Source: Sphingomonas sp. PR090111-T3T-6A (GTDB lineage: Bacteria; Pseudomonadota; Alphaproteobacteria; Sphingomonadales; Sphingomonadaceae). Taken from it: a DNA stretch of 64,000 nucleotides. The translations under genes and the position numbers were made by a program. Below the pieces are notes generated by a model. It was not told the origin of the DNA. It saw nothing but the letters and a program-made list of their open reading frames with translations, and did no database searches. The stretch covers positions 496,001 through 560,000 of the forward strand of contig NZ_AORL01000021.1 of assembly GCF_000383095.1 (NCBI RefSeq), read 5' to 3'. Positions 35,735 through 45,044 of the stretch are shown piece after piece (position 1 is the first letter of the stretch; every line of letters starts with the position of its first letter).

Positions 35735-36673
35735 ATGAACCGGGTGCTCGTCACCGGAGCAAACGGCTTCGTCGGATCGGCGACCATCGCCCCTCTCCGC
35801 GCACTGGGCTGCGAAATCCATTGCATCGGCCGCACCATGCCGGACGCGCCGGATATCCTTTTCCATCCGCTCGACCTGCTCACCGAAGACCCGATGGACC
35901 ATCTCCGGGCGATCGCGCCGACGCATCTGCTCCACGCCGCCTGGCATGGCGATCGGGCGTCGATCTGGAACGCCCCGGAGAATACGCTCTGGATCGATGC
36001 GACGCTGCGCCTGCTCCGGGCTTTCGCGCGAAGCGGCGGAAGGCGCGCCGTCCTGGCGGGCAGCGCAGCCGAATATAGCTGGCGACAACCTTATCTTGAT
36101 GAACAATGCACCCCTCTGGAGCCCGTCACGGCCTATGGCCAAGCCAAGCGGGACCTGTTCCTTGCTATCTCAGGCGGCGAATTTTCCGGTCTGTCGATCG
36201 GTTGGGGACGGCTCTTCTGGCTCTTCGGCCCCGGCGACAAGGCGGACAAGTTGCTGTGCCACGTCATCGATGCGCTAGCTGAGGGGCGACCGGTCCGTTG
36301 CACGGCAGGCCACCAAGTCCGGCCGTTCATCTATATCGAGGATGCGGCCCGTGCGTTGATCGCGCTGTTGTTTTCGCGTGTCGAAGGGGCCGTGAACATC
36401 GCGCTGGAAGAGGTGGCGTCGATCCAGACGGTCGCGATGACGGCCGCCCGATATCTCGGCGCCCCCCAATCGATCAGCTTCGGCGAGCGGGAGATGCGGC
36501 AGGGCGAGCCGGACGAGCTGCGCGCTTCCGTCGACCGCCTTCGGAGGGAAGTCGGCTTCCTCCCGCGATATTCCATTGCCGAAGGAGTTCACAGGACGGT
36601 GAGCGAGAGGATGATGCACGTGCATCATCGTCCGCTACCCGGCCACATCGCCGTCCCCTGCTATACGCAATAG
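35735..36673 (+). CDS. NAD-dependent epimerase/dehydratase (SDR)
   Basis: 312-aa extended SDR sugar-nucleotide enzyme. NAD-binding VTGANGFVGSAT at the N-terminus, LLHAAWHG, an active-site Tyr/Lys pair TAYGQAKRDLF, and GRLFWLFGPGDKADKLL. Probably epimerises or reduces the nucleotide sugar modified by the preceding methyltransferase. The exact substrate is unknown. Confidence 0.87.
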   Translation: MNRVLVTGANGFVGSATIAPLRALGCEIHCIGRTMPDAPDILFHPLDLLTEDPMDHLRAIAPTHLLHAAWHGDRASIWNAPENTLWIDATLRLLRAFARSGGRRAVLAGSAAEYSWRQPYLDEQCTPLEPVTAYGQAKRDLFLAISGGEFSGLSIGWGRLFWLFGPGDKADKLLCHVIDALAEGRPVRCTAGHQVRPFIYIEDAARALIALLFSRVEGAVNIALEEVASIQTVAMTAARYLGAPQSISFGEREMRQGEPDELRASVDRLRREVGFLPRYSIAEGVHRTVSERMMHVHHRPLPGHIAVPCYTQ

Positions 36674-36734
36674 CCTGCCGTCGATCGCGTCCGTCTGCCG
36701 TAGTTTACCCGTGGCTGATCGAGGAAGAAGCGCG

Positions 36735-37757
36735 ATGCCCGTCATCACCATCGTCTCGCCCTGCTATCAGGAGGAGGATAATGTCGAGCGGTGCTACGAA
36801 ACCGTAAGGTGCCTCTTCGAGGAGGCCCTTCCCGGCTATCAGCGCGAGCATATCTTCGCCGACAATGCATCGACCGACGCGACCGTCACCATCCTGCGCG
36901 GCATCGCGGAACGCGATCCGGCGGTCAAGGTGATCGTCAATGCCCGGAACTTCGGGCTCTTTCGTTCGACCTTCAACGCCCTCAAATATGCCAGCGGCGA
37001 TGCGATCCTGCTGATGCTGCCCGTCGATCTCCAGGACCCGCCGGAACTGATCCCCGAATTCGTCCGCCTGTGGGAGCAAGGATATCAGGTGGTGGCGGGC
37101 TCTCGCGGAGATCGCGAGGAAGGCGCGGTCATGCGCGCTGTCCGCGGGCTGTTCTATGGCATCGTGAACCGGCTGGCGGATTTCGAAATTCCCGAAAATG
37201 TCGGTGAGTTCCAACTCGTCGACCGCCGGGTTCTGGCCGCGGTTCTCGCTCACCACGATCAATATCCTTATATTCGCGGTATCGTCGCCGCTGTCGGCTT
37301 TCGGCGGATCATCGTCCCCTATCGCTGGGCAAAGCGGGAACGGGGACGCTCGAAGCTCCGGCTGCTGTCGCTGATGGATCAGGCGCTCAACGGGATCTTC
37401 GCCTTCTCCAGCGCCCCGATGCGCGCGGCGACGCTGGTGGGCTTCACCCTTTCCGGCCTGTGCATCCTCTATGCCCTGATGATCTTCGCCGCTTATTTCA
37501 TCTCGCCGGTGCATGTGCCGCGCGGAACCACCACCCTGCTCGTGGCGGTGCTCTTCCTGTCGGGGGTGCAGATCGCCTTCACGGGAATGCTCGGCGAATA
37601 TGTGACCGCGATCCATGCGCAGGTCCGCCGTGGTCCGGCCGTCGTCGAACAGGAGCGGATCAATATCGCGGACGAGCCAACGCCGCTTGGGCAGATCGAA
37701 GTGACCGGCCTGACGGAAGCGAGAAAGACCTCCAACGCCCGCTGGCCGAGCCGATAG
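36735..37757 (+). CDS. Polyprenyl-phosphate glycosyltransferase (GT2, DPM1/GtrB type)
   Basis: 340 aa from ATG 36735 (GAGGAAG 7 bases upstream; GTG 36711 less likely). GT2 fold with SPCYQEEDNVERCYE, FADNASTDAT, NARNFGLFR and the metal-binding region MLPVDLQDPPELI; RGRSKLRLLSLMDQALNG. Two C-terminal membrane spans (LVGFTLSGLCILYALMIFAA and TTLLVAVLFLSGVQIAFTG). Such enzymes load a sugar onto undecaprenyl phosphate for glycan decoration outside the membrane. Third of a sugar-gene trio. Confidence 0.9.
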   Translation: MPVITIVSPCYQEEDNVERCYETVRCLFEEALPGYQREHIFADNASTDATVTILRGIAERDPAVKVIVNARNFGLFRSTFNALKYASGDAILLMLPVDLQDPPELIPEFVRLWEQGYQVVAGSRGDREEGAVMRAVRGLFYGIVNRLADFEIPENVGEFQLVDRRVLAAVLAHHDQYPYIRGIVAAVGFRRIIVPYRWAKRERGRSKLRLLSLMDQALNGIFAFSSAPMRAATLVGFTLSGLCILYALMIFAAYFISPVHVPRGTTTLLVAVLFLSGVQIAFTGMLGEYVTAIHAQVRRGPAVVEQERINIADEPTPLGQIEVTGLTEARKTSNARWPSR

Positions 37758-37823
37758 CGCTCGGCCAGACAAGACGGCCACCGCCTCCCGCCTCTGTGAG
37801 GCCGGGCCGGTGCGGACTCGCGC

Positions 37824-38465
37824 TTAACCGTGCCAGGGCGAACTGCGGATGACGTGGCAGAAATTGCCGCGATGGAAGTGCGGCTCCTTGTCGGCGATGA
37901 CATCCGCCTTCACGTTGCCGAACGTCGTATCCGGCTTATGCTTGATGCCGTCGTAGAAGGCCTGGATGATGTCCTCCTTGAATGCCGGCGTACGCGGGAA
38001 GGCGTGGACCACGGCATCCCGTTCCGCATCCGAATATTCGGCATAGGCCAGACCGAGCACATCCATCTCCACGCCGGCCGTCAGAAGGGACACGACGGGA
38101 TGCATGTGGACCGGAACCCCCGGCGTGGTGTGCAGGGCGATCGCCGTCCAGACGGTGTAGGCGTCCGCTTCCGAAATCCCCTGACTGCGCAGGAAGTCGC
38201 GCGCGGCATGGGCACCGTCGACTTCGAACCGCTCATGCGCGCTGGAATGGCTCGGCATCAGCCCGACGTCATGGAACATCGCGCCTGCATAGAGCAGTTC
38301 CCGATCGAAGGTGAGGCCGCGGCGCAGCCCCGCCAGTGCACCGAAATGGTAGACGCGGCTGGAATGGTTGAAGAGAAGCTCGGTCTCGGTGTCGCGGACG
38401 AACTCGGTGATCGCCCGTGCGAGCTTGCTGTCGGGGATGGCGGCGGCTGAATCGATCTTCGACAT
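37824..38465 (-). CDS. HD-domain protein (cyanamide hydratase-like)
   Basis: 213-aa soluble protein with an HD metal site: NHSSRVYHFG (first His), AGAMFHDVGLMP (HD pair near residue 65), HERFEVDGAHAA and IALHTTPGVPVHMH. The sequence layout matches metal-dependent HD hydrolases sometimes annotated as cyanamide hydratase-like; actual substrate unknown. It is divergent from a GlxA-type regulator, with an inverted repeat between them, suggesting that the regulator controls it. Confidence 0.82.
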   Translation of the reverse strand: MSKIDSAAAIPDSKLARAITEFVRDTETELLFNHSSRVYHFGALAGLRRGLTFDRELLYAGAMFHDVGLMPSHSSAHERFEVDGAHAARDFLRSQGISEADAYTVWTAIALHTTPGVPVHMHPVVSLLTAGVEMDVLGLAYAEYSDAERDAVVHAFPRTPAFKEDIIQAFYDGIKHKPDTTFGNVKADVIADKEPHFHRGNFCHVIRSSPWHG

Positions 38466-38524
38466 GGCTAGTCCTCCAACGATGTTGCGAGGCTCTTTCT
38501 ATCGCGGATCGGATGTGGCATTTT

Positions 38525-38541
38525 ATGATGCACAACATCAT
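38525..38541. promoter_or_regulatory. Candidate operator between the HD-domain and GlxA-type genes
   Basis: An inverted repeat atgatg-cacaa-catcat lies in the 111-base divergent gap, 36 bases before the regulator's ATG, in an unusually AT-rich patch. Likely a binding site for the adjacent AraC/GlxA regulator, or part of a promoter. No experimental support. Confidence 0.4.
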
Positions 38542-38576
38542 TTTCTGCCAAATCACTTCAGATACGGACTCAAGCG

Positions 38577-39557
38577 ATGAAAGCTCGGCGGATCGGGATT
38601 TTGGCGATCGAAGGCGTCCAGCTCCTCGATGTAGCGGGCCCCGCTGATGTGTTCGCGGAAGCCAATGTCCGGGCCGGGCGGGCGGAATATGAAGTGCGGG
38701 TGCTCGCAGCGACGCCGGGAACGATCCGCGCCTCATCGGGTATGCGTCTGACGCCGGACGATGTCCTCGGGCAGGGACATCCTCCCTTCGACACCTTGCT
38801 TGTCGCAGGTGCGCCTCATCTCGATCGACGGGCACGGGACGAGCGTCTGCTCGATCGCTTGCGCATCGAGGCCATAGCGGCACGGCGTTTCGGTTCGGTC
38901 TGCACCGGGGCTTTCCTTCTGGCAGAAACCGGCTTGCTCGATGGCCGGCGGGTGACGACGCACTGGGCGATCGCCGATCGATTCGCACAGGCCTTTCCGG
39001 CGGTCATGCTGGAAGCAGACGCCATCCATGTCCGCGACGGACCCGCCCGAACGGCCGCCGGCGTGACGGCGGGCCTCGATCTGGCGCTGGCGCTTGTCGA
39101 AGAGGATCTGGGGCCTGATCTGGCGCGACAGGTGGCGAGCCAGCTCGTCATGTATTTCCGTCGTCCGGGCGGGCAGCTTCAATATAGCCGGGAACGACAC
39201 GCCGCGCCTGCCGGACGATCGGCGCTGCAAGACGTGCAGCGCTGGGTGATCGCCCATCCCGAAGCCGATCACGGCGTTCCTGAACTGGCGGAACGGGCCG
39301 GCATGAGCCCGCGCCATTTCGCGCGCCTGTTCCGCAGCGAGGTTGGCGCCACGCCCTCGGCCTGGGTTGAGAGCGTGAGAGTGGAGGCCGCGCGCCGATT
39401 GCTCGAAGCCGGGCATCCGCCGAAGCTCGCAGGATCGCAATCCGGCTTTCGCGACGTGGAAACCTTCCGACGGGCGTTCCAGCGCCGGCTGGGCGTGTCT
39501 CCGGCCACCTATCGCAACGGACATGCTGCGAATCCAGCGCCGGCGATAGCCAGCTAG
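38577..39557 (+). CDS. GlxA-type regulator (DJ-1/PfpI plus AraC domains)
   Basis: 326 aa. An N-terminal DJ-1/PfpI amidase-like domain (about 5-180): ILAIEGVQLLDVAGPADVF and GSVCTGAFLLAETGLLDGRR with the family Cys; C-terminal AraC two-HTH domain (about 225-318): VPELAERAGMSPRHFARLFR and RDVETFRRAFQRRLGVSP. Usually such proteins sense small metabolites and regulate adjacent enzymes, here probably the divergent HD-domain gene. Confidence 0.9.
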   Translation: MKARRIGILAIEGVQLLDVAGPADVFAEANVRAGRAEYEVRVLAATPGTIRASSGMRLTPDDVLGQGHPPFDTLLVAGAPHLDRRARDERLLDRLRIEAIAARRFGSVCTGAFLLAETGLLDGRRVTTHWAIADRFAQAFPAVMLEADAIHVRDGPARTAAGVTAGLDLALALVEEDLGPDLARQVASQLVMYFRRPGGQLQYSRERHAAPAGRSALQDVQRWVIAHPEADHGVPELAERAGMSPRHFARLFRSEVGATPSAWVESVRVEAARRLLEAGHPPKLAGSQSGFRDVETFRRAFQRRLGVSPATYRNGHAANPAPAIAS

Positions 39558-39565
39558 CCTGCCCG

Positions 39566-40393
39566 TCAGTGCGTCAGGACGAAGGGAATGCGGACCTTGC
39601 CCTGCACCATGACCGGCTCGCCATTACGGACGATCGGGGCCCAGCGCCACTTGCGGACGGCGGCCAGCGCGGCCTGATCGAGCCGGTCCGAGCCGCTGCT
39701 TTCCGCCACGGAGATCGTCGACACCGAGCCGTCGGTCGAGAGGATCAGGGCGAGCACCACGGTGCCCTGTTCATGCCGCCGCCGGGATTCCAGGGGATAG
39801 CTCGGCGGCTTGGCGAAGATCATCCTCGATGAAAGATCGCCCCCATCGGCGACGGCTGGCGCTGGGGCCGGGATCGGTGCCGGAGGCCCTGCCGGTGCAG
39901 CGGGCGGCGGCACGACCACCGGAGGAGCGGCAACCGGTGCCGTCGCAAGCGTAGGCGGCGGCGCGGAAACGGCCACGATCGGGGGTGGCACGACGATCTG
40001 CGGATGAACCGGCGTCGGCTCGACGCGCGGCTGAACGCTCTGCCGGTGCGGCGGTGGCGGTGGCGTCGTGGGCAGCGTGATCATGAGGAGCTTTTCAGCC
40101 TTCCTCGGTACCACACCGACATTCATGTAGAGCAAAGCCGAAACCAGCCCGCCCACCATCAGCAGCGAACCGATCGCCGCCGGACCGAACGCCCGCGCGG
40201 AAGGCTGATAGGTCGAGCGGGGCTGCGGCGCCGTGAAGCCATGCGGGTCGGCCAGCGATCGCACGTCGGCCGGGGCCTTTCGAGCCTCTTCCGCGTCGAA
40301 TGGCGGCGATGCTGGCCTGATATCGAGAATAGCCGCTTCCCCTGAACTCAGGGCCAGCTCCCCAGCTTGACCCGTGACGCTAATGCGATCCAT
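39566..40393 (-). CDS. TonB-like energy transducer
   Basis: 275 aa from ATG 40393 (GGAG 7 bases upstream). A cytoplasmic N-terminal part of about 70 residues, one membrane span (AAIGSLLMVGGLVSALLYM), a Pro-rich periplasmic spacer (TPPPPPHRQ..., PAPIPAPAPAVA), and the TonB C-terminal domain (about 195-275): YPLESRRRHEQGTVVLALIL, SGSDRLDQAALAAVRKWRW, VRIPFVLTH. Couples the proton-motive force to outer-membrane receptors. Last gene of the receptor-Sel1-TonB operon, so probably dedicated to that receptor. Confidence 0.9.
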   Translation of the reverse strand: MDRISVTGQAGELALSSGEAAILDIRPASPPFDAEEARKAPADVRSLADPHGFTAPQPRSTYQPSARAFGPAAIGSLLMVGGLVSALLYMNVGVVPRKAEKLLMITLPTTPPPPPHRQSVQPRVEPTPVHPQIVVPPPIVAVSAPPPTLATAPVAAPPVVVPPPAAPAGPPAPIPAPAPAVADGGDLSSRMIFAKPPSYPLESRRRHEQGTVVLALILSTDGSVSTISVAESSGSDRLDQAALAAVRKWRWAPIVRNGEPVMVQGKVRIPFVLTH

Positions 40394-40409
40394 TCGCATA
40401 CTCCGTCGA

Positions 40410-41135
40410 TCACCTTCCGTCGAGTGCAAGTTCGCGAAGACGCGGATCGGATTGTTGGGACAACCACTGATCCATCTGCGCCATGAAGCGAGGCGTGGCG
40501 GTCTCGGGCACGCGCCGGAGCCAGACGAGCGCTTCCTCGATCCGGCCATCCTCGATCAGCATCCGGGCATGATTGAACCGGCCACGGAAATCGCCCCCTT
40601 CCGCCGCTCGCGCATAATGGCGAGCCGCCATCGTGCGATCTGCCGGAGCCACCCAGCCATCTTCATGGAAGCTGCCGACCATGTTCATCGACTTGGCATG
40701 GCCCTTTGCCGCAGCGTCCCGGAAAAGCCCCAGCGCGCGCGGCAGATCCTGTGCGACGCCCTCCCCCAACGACAGCAGGGTCGCGAGATTGTAGAGCCCC
40801 CAATCGAGACCGCGATCAGCCGCGGCCTCATACCATTGAGCCGCCTTCGCCTTATCGACCGAGGTGCCCCAGCCATGCTCCAGGCAACGGCCCACCATGT
40901 TCATGCCCATGGGATGCCCGGCCTTGGCCGCCTCGCCGAACCAGCGCAGCGCCTCCTCCGGGCGATGGGACACCCCTCGGCCGTCGAGCAGCATTTGCCC
41001 AAGCAGGAGCTGGGCTTCGACCGCGCCGCCTTCGGCCGCCGTGCGCAGCAGAGGTGCAAGCTCCTCGGGCGGCCCGGAAAGCGCGGTCCGGAGCGCATCC
41101 GCGTTCATGCGATTGAGCGTTTCGAGATCGGTCAT
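40410..41135 (-). CDS. Sel1-repeat (TPR-like) protein
   Basis: 241 aa, no signal peptide. About five Sel1 repeats with the AAEGGAVEAQLLLGQMLLDG-type pattern (e.g. AAKAGHPMGMNMVGRCLEHG, AADRGLDWGLYNLATLLSLG, AAAKGHAKSMNMVGSFHEDG). A cytoplasmic adaptor-like fold. Sel1 proteins recur next to catecholate siderophore receptors in proteobacteria, with unclear function. Lies between the receptor and the tonB-like gene. Confidence 0.88.
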   Translation of the reverse strand: MTDLETLNRMNADALRTALSGPPEELAPLLRTAAEGGAVEAQLLLGQMLLDGRGVSHRPEEALRWFGEAAKAGHPMGMNMVGRCLEHGWGTSVDKAKAAQWYEAAADRGLDWGLYNLATLLSLGEGVAQDLPRALGLFRDAAAKGHAKSMNMVGSFHEDGWVAPADRTMAARHYARAAEGGDFRGRFNHARMLIEDGRIEEALVWLRRVPETATPRFMAQMDQWLSQQSDPRLRELALDGR

Positions 41136-41188
41136 GGTCTGGTCCTGCGGGGCGACACGCTGGCGTGCGCCACCCCGCTCGATGTGCC

Positions 41189-43624
41189 TCAGTAACGGAC
41201 GCTGAGCGTGCCGATCACGGTCCGCCCCGCCGCCTGGTGGGCATAATGGGTCGGATAGGTCTGATCGAAATAGCGCTTGTTGGTGAGATTGAGCGCATTC
41301 AGACGCAGGCCGATCTGATCGGTGAGCTGGTAGGAGGCGTTGGCGTCGAAACGCCAGTAGTCGGGCACATAGGTGGCGCGCGTCTTGGTGATGACCACCG
41401 CACCGTTCTGGATGGTGCGCTGATCCGTGAAGCTGCCATAGACCTTTGCCATATAGATCACGCCACCGCCGACGGTCAGCTTGTGCGTCACGTTGTAGTT
41501 GGTGAAGGTCGTGAAGCTATGCTTGGGCGTGTTCGGGAACGGATGTCCCGTGGCCGCGGCCGGCGCCGTCAGCGTGACGCCGTTCACGGTCGTCGCCGTC
41601 AGGCCGGCATCGAGCACCTTTGACGGCATATAGACGTAGCCGCCGAAGACGTTCCATTCCGGCGTGATGTTGCCGTTGTAGGAAAGCTCCACGCCCCGGA
41701 TGCGCTTGGTGCCGAGATAGGAGAGCGTGCCGTCCGGATTGGTGGTTCGGGCGTTGGCGGTCCGGGTCTGAAACAGATCGAGCGTCAGCGCGAGGTTGTT
41801 GTCGAACAGATCCCACTTGGTGCCGACCTCGTAAGACGTCGTCTTCTGCACCTTGAAGGTGTTGGGATCGATGTTGGCCGTGGTGAGGGCATTATCTTCC
41901 GAGCCCTGCGACAGGAAGGACCCCGGCGGGATCGCCGAACGCGACGTCGAGAAGTAGATGCTGCCGTTGGACATCGGCTTGACGACGACGCCCGCCTGAT
42001 AGGTCCACAGATTGTTTTTCTTGTTGATCCACGTCCGCCGCGTGGTCGCCGTCGCGGTGAGGCCGGCGCTGGCGCTCGTCGAGAAGCGATCGTAACGGCC
42101 GCCCAGATTGAACAGCAGCCAGTCGGTGACCGTGATCGTGTCGAACAGCGAGGCGGAGTAGTTGCTCGCGTGCGACAGCGTCTGGGTCTTGGGCAGGCTC
42201 TTCACGATCGGCGTCGGGGTGGTCGACGTGTCCGACGTGTAGCTGACCCACGGATCATAGGGATTGGGATTGCCGACCGAGGTGCAATAATAGCGCGCGA
42301 CGGTATCGGCATTGCAGCGCGGATTGATCGTCGAGCCGGTGGCGATGGCCGTGCCGGTCGCGGCGTTCGACACGAACGCGCCATAGGCTGACTGCTGCCA
42401 GTTATATTCGAGGCTGCCGGTGATGCTGTGCTTGATGCCGCCGGTCTCGAACTTGCCGCTGAGATCGGTCTGGTTGGTCAGCCCCTCATAATAGCCATAG
42501 CGCGTGTTGGCACGGCGCCAGACCTGGCCGGTATTGCCGACATTGCCCTGGGAATCGTCCGGCAGTGTCCAGACATAGCCCTGATAGGTGTGCGAATAAC
42601 GCGAGGTATTGCGGATGACGAAGCCGTTGCCGAACTCATGCTGGAAACGCATCGTGGCTTCGTTGACGTTGGTCTTGCGGAAGTCGCGGTCGACGAGGCC
42701 GTAGAAGGCGTTGCGCGGCACGTCGATGGTCTGTCCGTCGATCGTGGTATAATGCGACACGGGACGGACCTGCGTCACGCCGGCAGGCTCGTTGCCGATC
42801 GTATAGGTGAAGGGGATGCCGGAATCGGGCAGCTCGCTGGTGTGGAGATGGTAATAGTCGAAGGTGAGGCTCGTCGGGCCGTTCAACCCGAAGGTCACCG
42901 ACGGCGCCACGCCCCAGCGCTTCTGATAGATCGGCCCGCGTCCCGCGACACCCTGATCGTGATACATCGCGTTGAGGCGCACGCCGATGAAGTCGTTGAG
43001 CGGCTGATTGATATCGATGGTCGCGCGCTTGTAGTCATCGCTGCCGTAGCTGCCCTCCGCCTGGATGAAGCGTTCGGACGTCGGGCGCTTGCTGATGATG
43101 TTGATCGAACCGCCGGCATTGCCGCTGCCGTTGGTGACGCCGTCCGAGCCCTTCACCACCTCGATCGAGGCGACATCGAAAGTCTCGCGGGTCGAGGCTC
43201 CGATATCGCGCACGCCGTCGAGATAGAGCGAGTTCTGGCTGTCGAAGCCGCGGATGAAGGGGCGATCGCCGAGCGGATTGCCGCCCTCGCCGGCACCCAT
43301 GGTGATGCCGGGGATGGTGCGAAGCGCCTCGGTCAACGTGGTCGATGCCGTGTCCTTCAGCACCTGCGCGGGAATGACCGTGATCGAGCGCGGCGTATCG
43401 ACCAGCGGCGCCGTCGCCTTCGGCGAATCCAGCCGGTCAGTTTTGTAGCTGCCCTCGTTGATCGCCGTATCGGTGACAGTGACACCGCCGAGATTGGTCG
43501 ACTTGTCCCCTTCCGCCTGGGCGGATTGCGCATGGGCCGGGAATGCCGACGAAATCATGCCGACGCAGCCGAGCGCCAGATAACTGGCTCCGGAGGTGCG
43601 GGATCGGAGAGCGGATGACGACAT
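41189..43624 (-). CDS. TonB-dependent siderophore receptor (Fiu/catecholate type)
   Basis: An 811-aa outer-membrane transporter from ATG 43624 (AAGGGG 5 bases upstream). Signal peptide through FPAHA; plug with TDRLDSPKATAPLVDTPRSI, LTEALRTIPGITMGAGEGGN, DRPFIRGFDSQNSLYLDGVRD, IEVVKGSDGVTNGSGNAGG and INIISKRP; beta-barrel ending QAAGRTVIGTLSVRY with the terminal aromatic. The FIRGFDSQNSLYLDGVRD pattern is that of FhuE/Fiu-type siderophore receptors, probably for ferric catecholates. Iron control is likely, via the palindrome upstream. Confidence 0.93.
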   Translation of the reverse strand: MSSSALRSRTSGASYLALGCVGMISSAFPAHAQSAQAEGDKSTNLGGVTVTDTAINEGSYKTDRLDSPKATAPLVDTPRSITVIPAQVLKDTASTTLTEALRTIPGITMGAGEGGNPLGDRPFIRGFDSQNSLYLDGVRDIGASTRETFDVASIEVVKGSDGVTNGSGNAGGSINIISKRPTSERFIQAEGSYGSDDYKRATIDINQPLNDFIGVRLNAMYHDQGVAGRGPIYQKRWGVAPSVTFGLNGPTSLTFDYYHLHTSELPDSGIPFTYTIGNEPAGVTQVRPVSHYTTIDGQTIDVPRNAFYGLVDRDFRKTNVNEATMRFQHEFGNGFVIRNTSRYSHTYQGYVWTLPDDSQGNVGNTGQVWRRANTRYGYYEGLTNQTDLSGKFETGGIKHSITGSLEYNWQQSAYGAFVSNAATGTAIATGSTINPRCNADTVARYYCTSVGNPNPYDPWVSYTSDTSTTPTPIVKSLPKTQTLSHASNYSASLFDTITVTDWLLFNLGGRYDRFSTSASAGLTATATTRRTWINKKNNLWTYQAGVVVKPMSNGSIYFSTSRSAIPPGSFLSQGSEDNALTTANIDPNTFKVQKTTSYEVGTKWDLFDNNLALTLDLFQTRTANARTTNPDGTLSYLGTKRIRGVELSYNGNITPEWNVFGGYVYMPSKVLDAGLTATTVNGVTLTAPAAATGHPFPNTPKHSFTTFTNYNVTHKLTVGGGVIYMAKVYGSFTDQRTIQNGAVVITKTRATYVPDYWRFDANASYQLTDQIGLRLNALNLTNKRYFDQTYPTHYAHQAAGRTVIGTLSVRY

Positions 43625-43645
43625 GAGAGCCCCTTGTTGCATTCA

Positions 43646-43678
43646 ATTTTCAATAGCAGGGCTGCTCTTATTGAAAAT
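43646..43678. promoter_or_regulatory. Large palindrome upstream of the siderophore receptor
   Basis: Perfect 10-base arms (attttcaata / tattgaaaat) flank a 13-base spacer that itself contains agcag/ctgct, 22 bases before the receptor's ATG. AT-rich arms and position fit an operator for a metal regulator (Fur family or similar), or a hairpin in the leader RNA. It does not match the textbook E. coli Fur box. Confidence 0.5.
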
Positions 43679-43852
43679 GGCTCGCATTAGTCAACTCTCG
43701 TTCATCTCCGATCGCACGGATTTTTTGCGGGCGTTGCCCAGCGGGCAGCTTCCCGCGGACCCGCAGCATCGGCTTGCCCTGCACGACCACCCTCGGGGGT
43801 TGCCAAGCGACCCGGAACGCGCTTTGGCCTATGGCAATCAATAGAGGATGCC

Positions 43853-45043
43853 ATGGCCGAACCCACCATCACCCCGCTCGACTGGGCGGACCCCTTCGAC
43901 CTTTCCGACCAGCTCACCGACGAGGAGCGCCTCGTCCGCGACACCGCTTATGGCTATGCGCAGGACAAGCTGCTCCCGCGCGTGACGTCGGCCTACCTCG
44001 ACGAGCGCTTCGATCGGGAGATCATGAGCGAGATGGGCGAGCTTGGCCTGCTCGGCGCAACGATCCCGCACGAATATGGTGGGGCGGAGCTTGGCTATGT
44101 CGCCTATGGTCTGATCGCGCGCGAAGTGGAGCGCGTGGACAGCGGCTACCGCTCTGCGATGTCGGTGCAGTCGTCGCTCGTGATGCACCCGATCTATGCC
44201 TATGGCTCCGAGGAGCAGCGGAAGAAATATCTGCCGAAACTCGCGACCGGCGAGTGGATCGGCTGCTTCGGCCTGACCGAGCCGGATGCCGGCTCCGACC
44301 CTGCCGGAATGCGCACCCGTGCCACCAGGATCGATGGCGGCTATCGCCTCGACGGCACGAAGATGTGGATCACCAATTCGCCGATCGCCGATCTCGCGGT
44401 GGTGTGGGCGAAATCCGACGCGCATGGCGGCAAGATCCGCGGCTTCATCGTCGAGCGCGGCGCCAAGGGCTTCTCCACGCCCAAGATCGAGGGCAAGTTG
44501 TCGCTGCGGGCATCGATCACCGGCGAGATCGTGCTCGACGGCGTCGAGGTGGGTGAGGATGCGCTGCTCCCGAACGTCGAAGGCCTGAAGGGCCCGTTTG
44601 GCTGTCTCAACCGCGCGCGCTACGGCATCGGCTGGGGCGCGATGGGGGCGGCCGAGGCCTGCTATGCGGCCGCCCGCTCCTACACGCTCGATCGCAAGCA
44701 GTTCGGCACGCCGCTCGCGGGGCGCCAGCTCGTGCAGCTCAAGCTTGCCGATATGATGACCGAGATCGGCCTCGGCCTCCAGGCCTCGCTCCGCATCGGC
44801 CGCCGGATGGAAGCGGGCGTGCTCCAGCCCGACCTCATCTCGCTCGCCAAGCGCAACAATTGCGGCAAGGCGCTCGCCATTGCACGCGTCGCGCGCGACA
44901 TGCATGGCGGCAACGGCATTTCGGCCGAGTTCCATGTCATCCGTCATGCCGCCAACCTCGAAACGGTGAACACCTACGAGGGCACGCACGACATCCACGG
45001 CCTGATCCTCGGCCGTGCGATCACCGGGCTCGCGGCGTTCTGA
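43853..45043 (+). CDS. gcdH: Glutaryl-CoA dehydrogenase
   Basis: A FAD flavoprotein that oxidises and decarboxylates glutaryl-CoA to crotonyl-CoA in lysine/tryptophan/glutarate catabolism. 396 aa, acyl-CoA dehydrogenase fold: [19 protein letters not shown] (FAD/substrate loop), [27 protein letters not shown], and the catalytic Glu in [16 protein letters not shown] near the C-terminus. [15 protein letters not shown] carries the Arg that fits the carboxyl end of glutaryl-CoA, separating GcdH from other acyl-CoA dehydrogenases. The CoA-transferase gene follows after one base. Confidence 0.93.
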   Translation: MAEPTITPLDWADPFDLSDQLTDEERLVRDTAYGYAQDKLLPRVTSAYLDERFDREIMSEMGELGLLGATIPHEYGGAELGYVAYGLIAREVERVDSGYRSAMSVQSSLVMHPIYAYGSEEQRKKYLPKLATGEWIGCFGLTEPDAGSDPAGMRTRATRIDGGYRLDGTKMWITNSPIADLAVVWAKSDAHGGKIRGFIVERGAKGFSTPKIEGKLSLRASITGEIVLDGVEVGEDALLPNVEGLKGPFGCLNRARYGIGWGAMGAAEACYAAARSYTLDRKQFGTPLAGRQLVQLKLADMMTEIGLGLQASLRIGRRMEAGVLQPDLISLAKRNNCGKALAIARVARDMHGGNGISAEFHVIRHAANLETVNTYEGTHDIHGLILGRAITGLAAF

Positions 45044-45044
45044 G

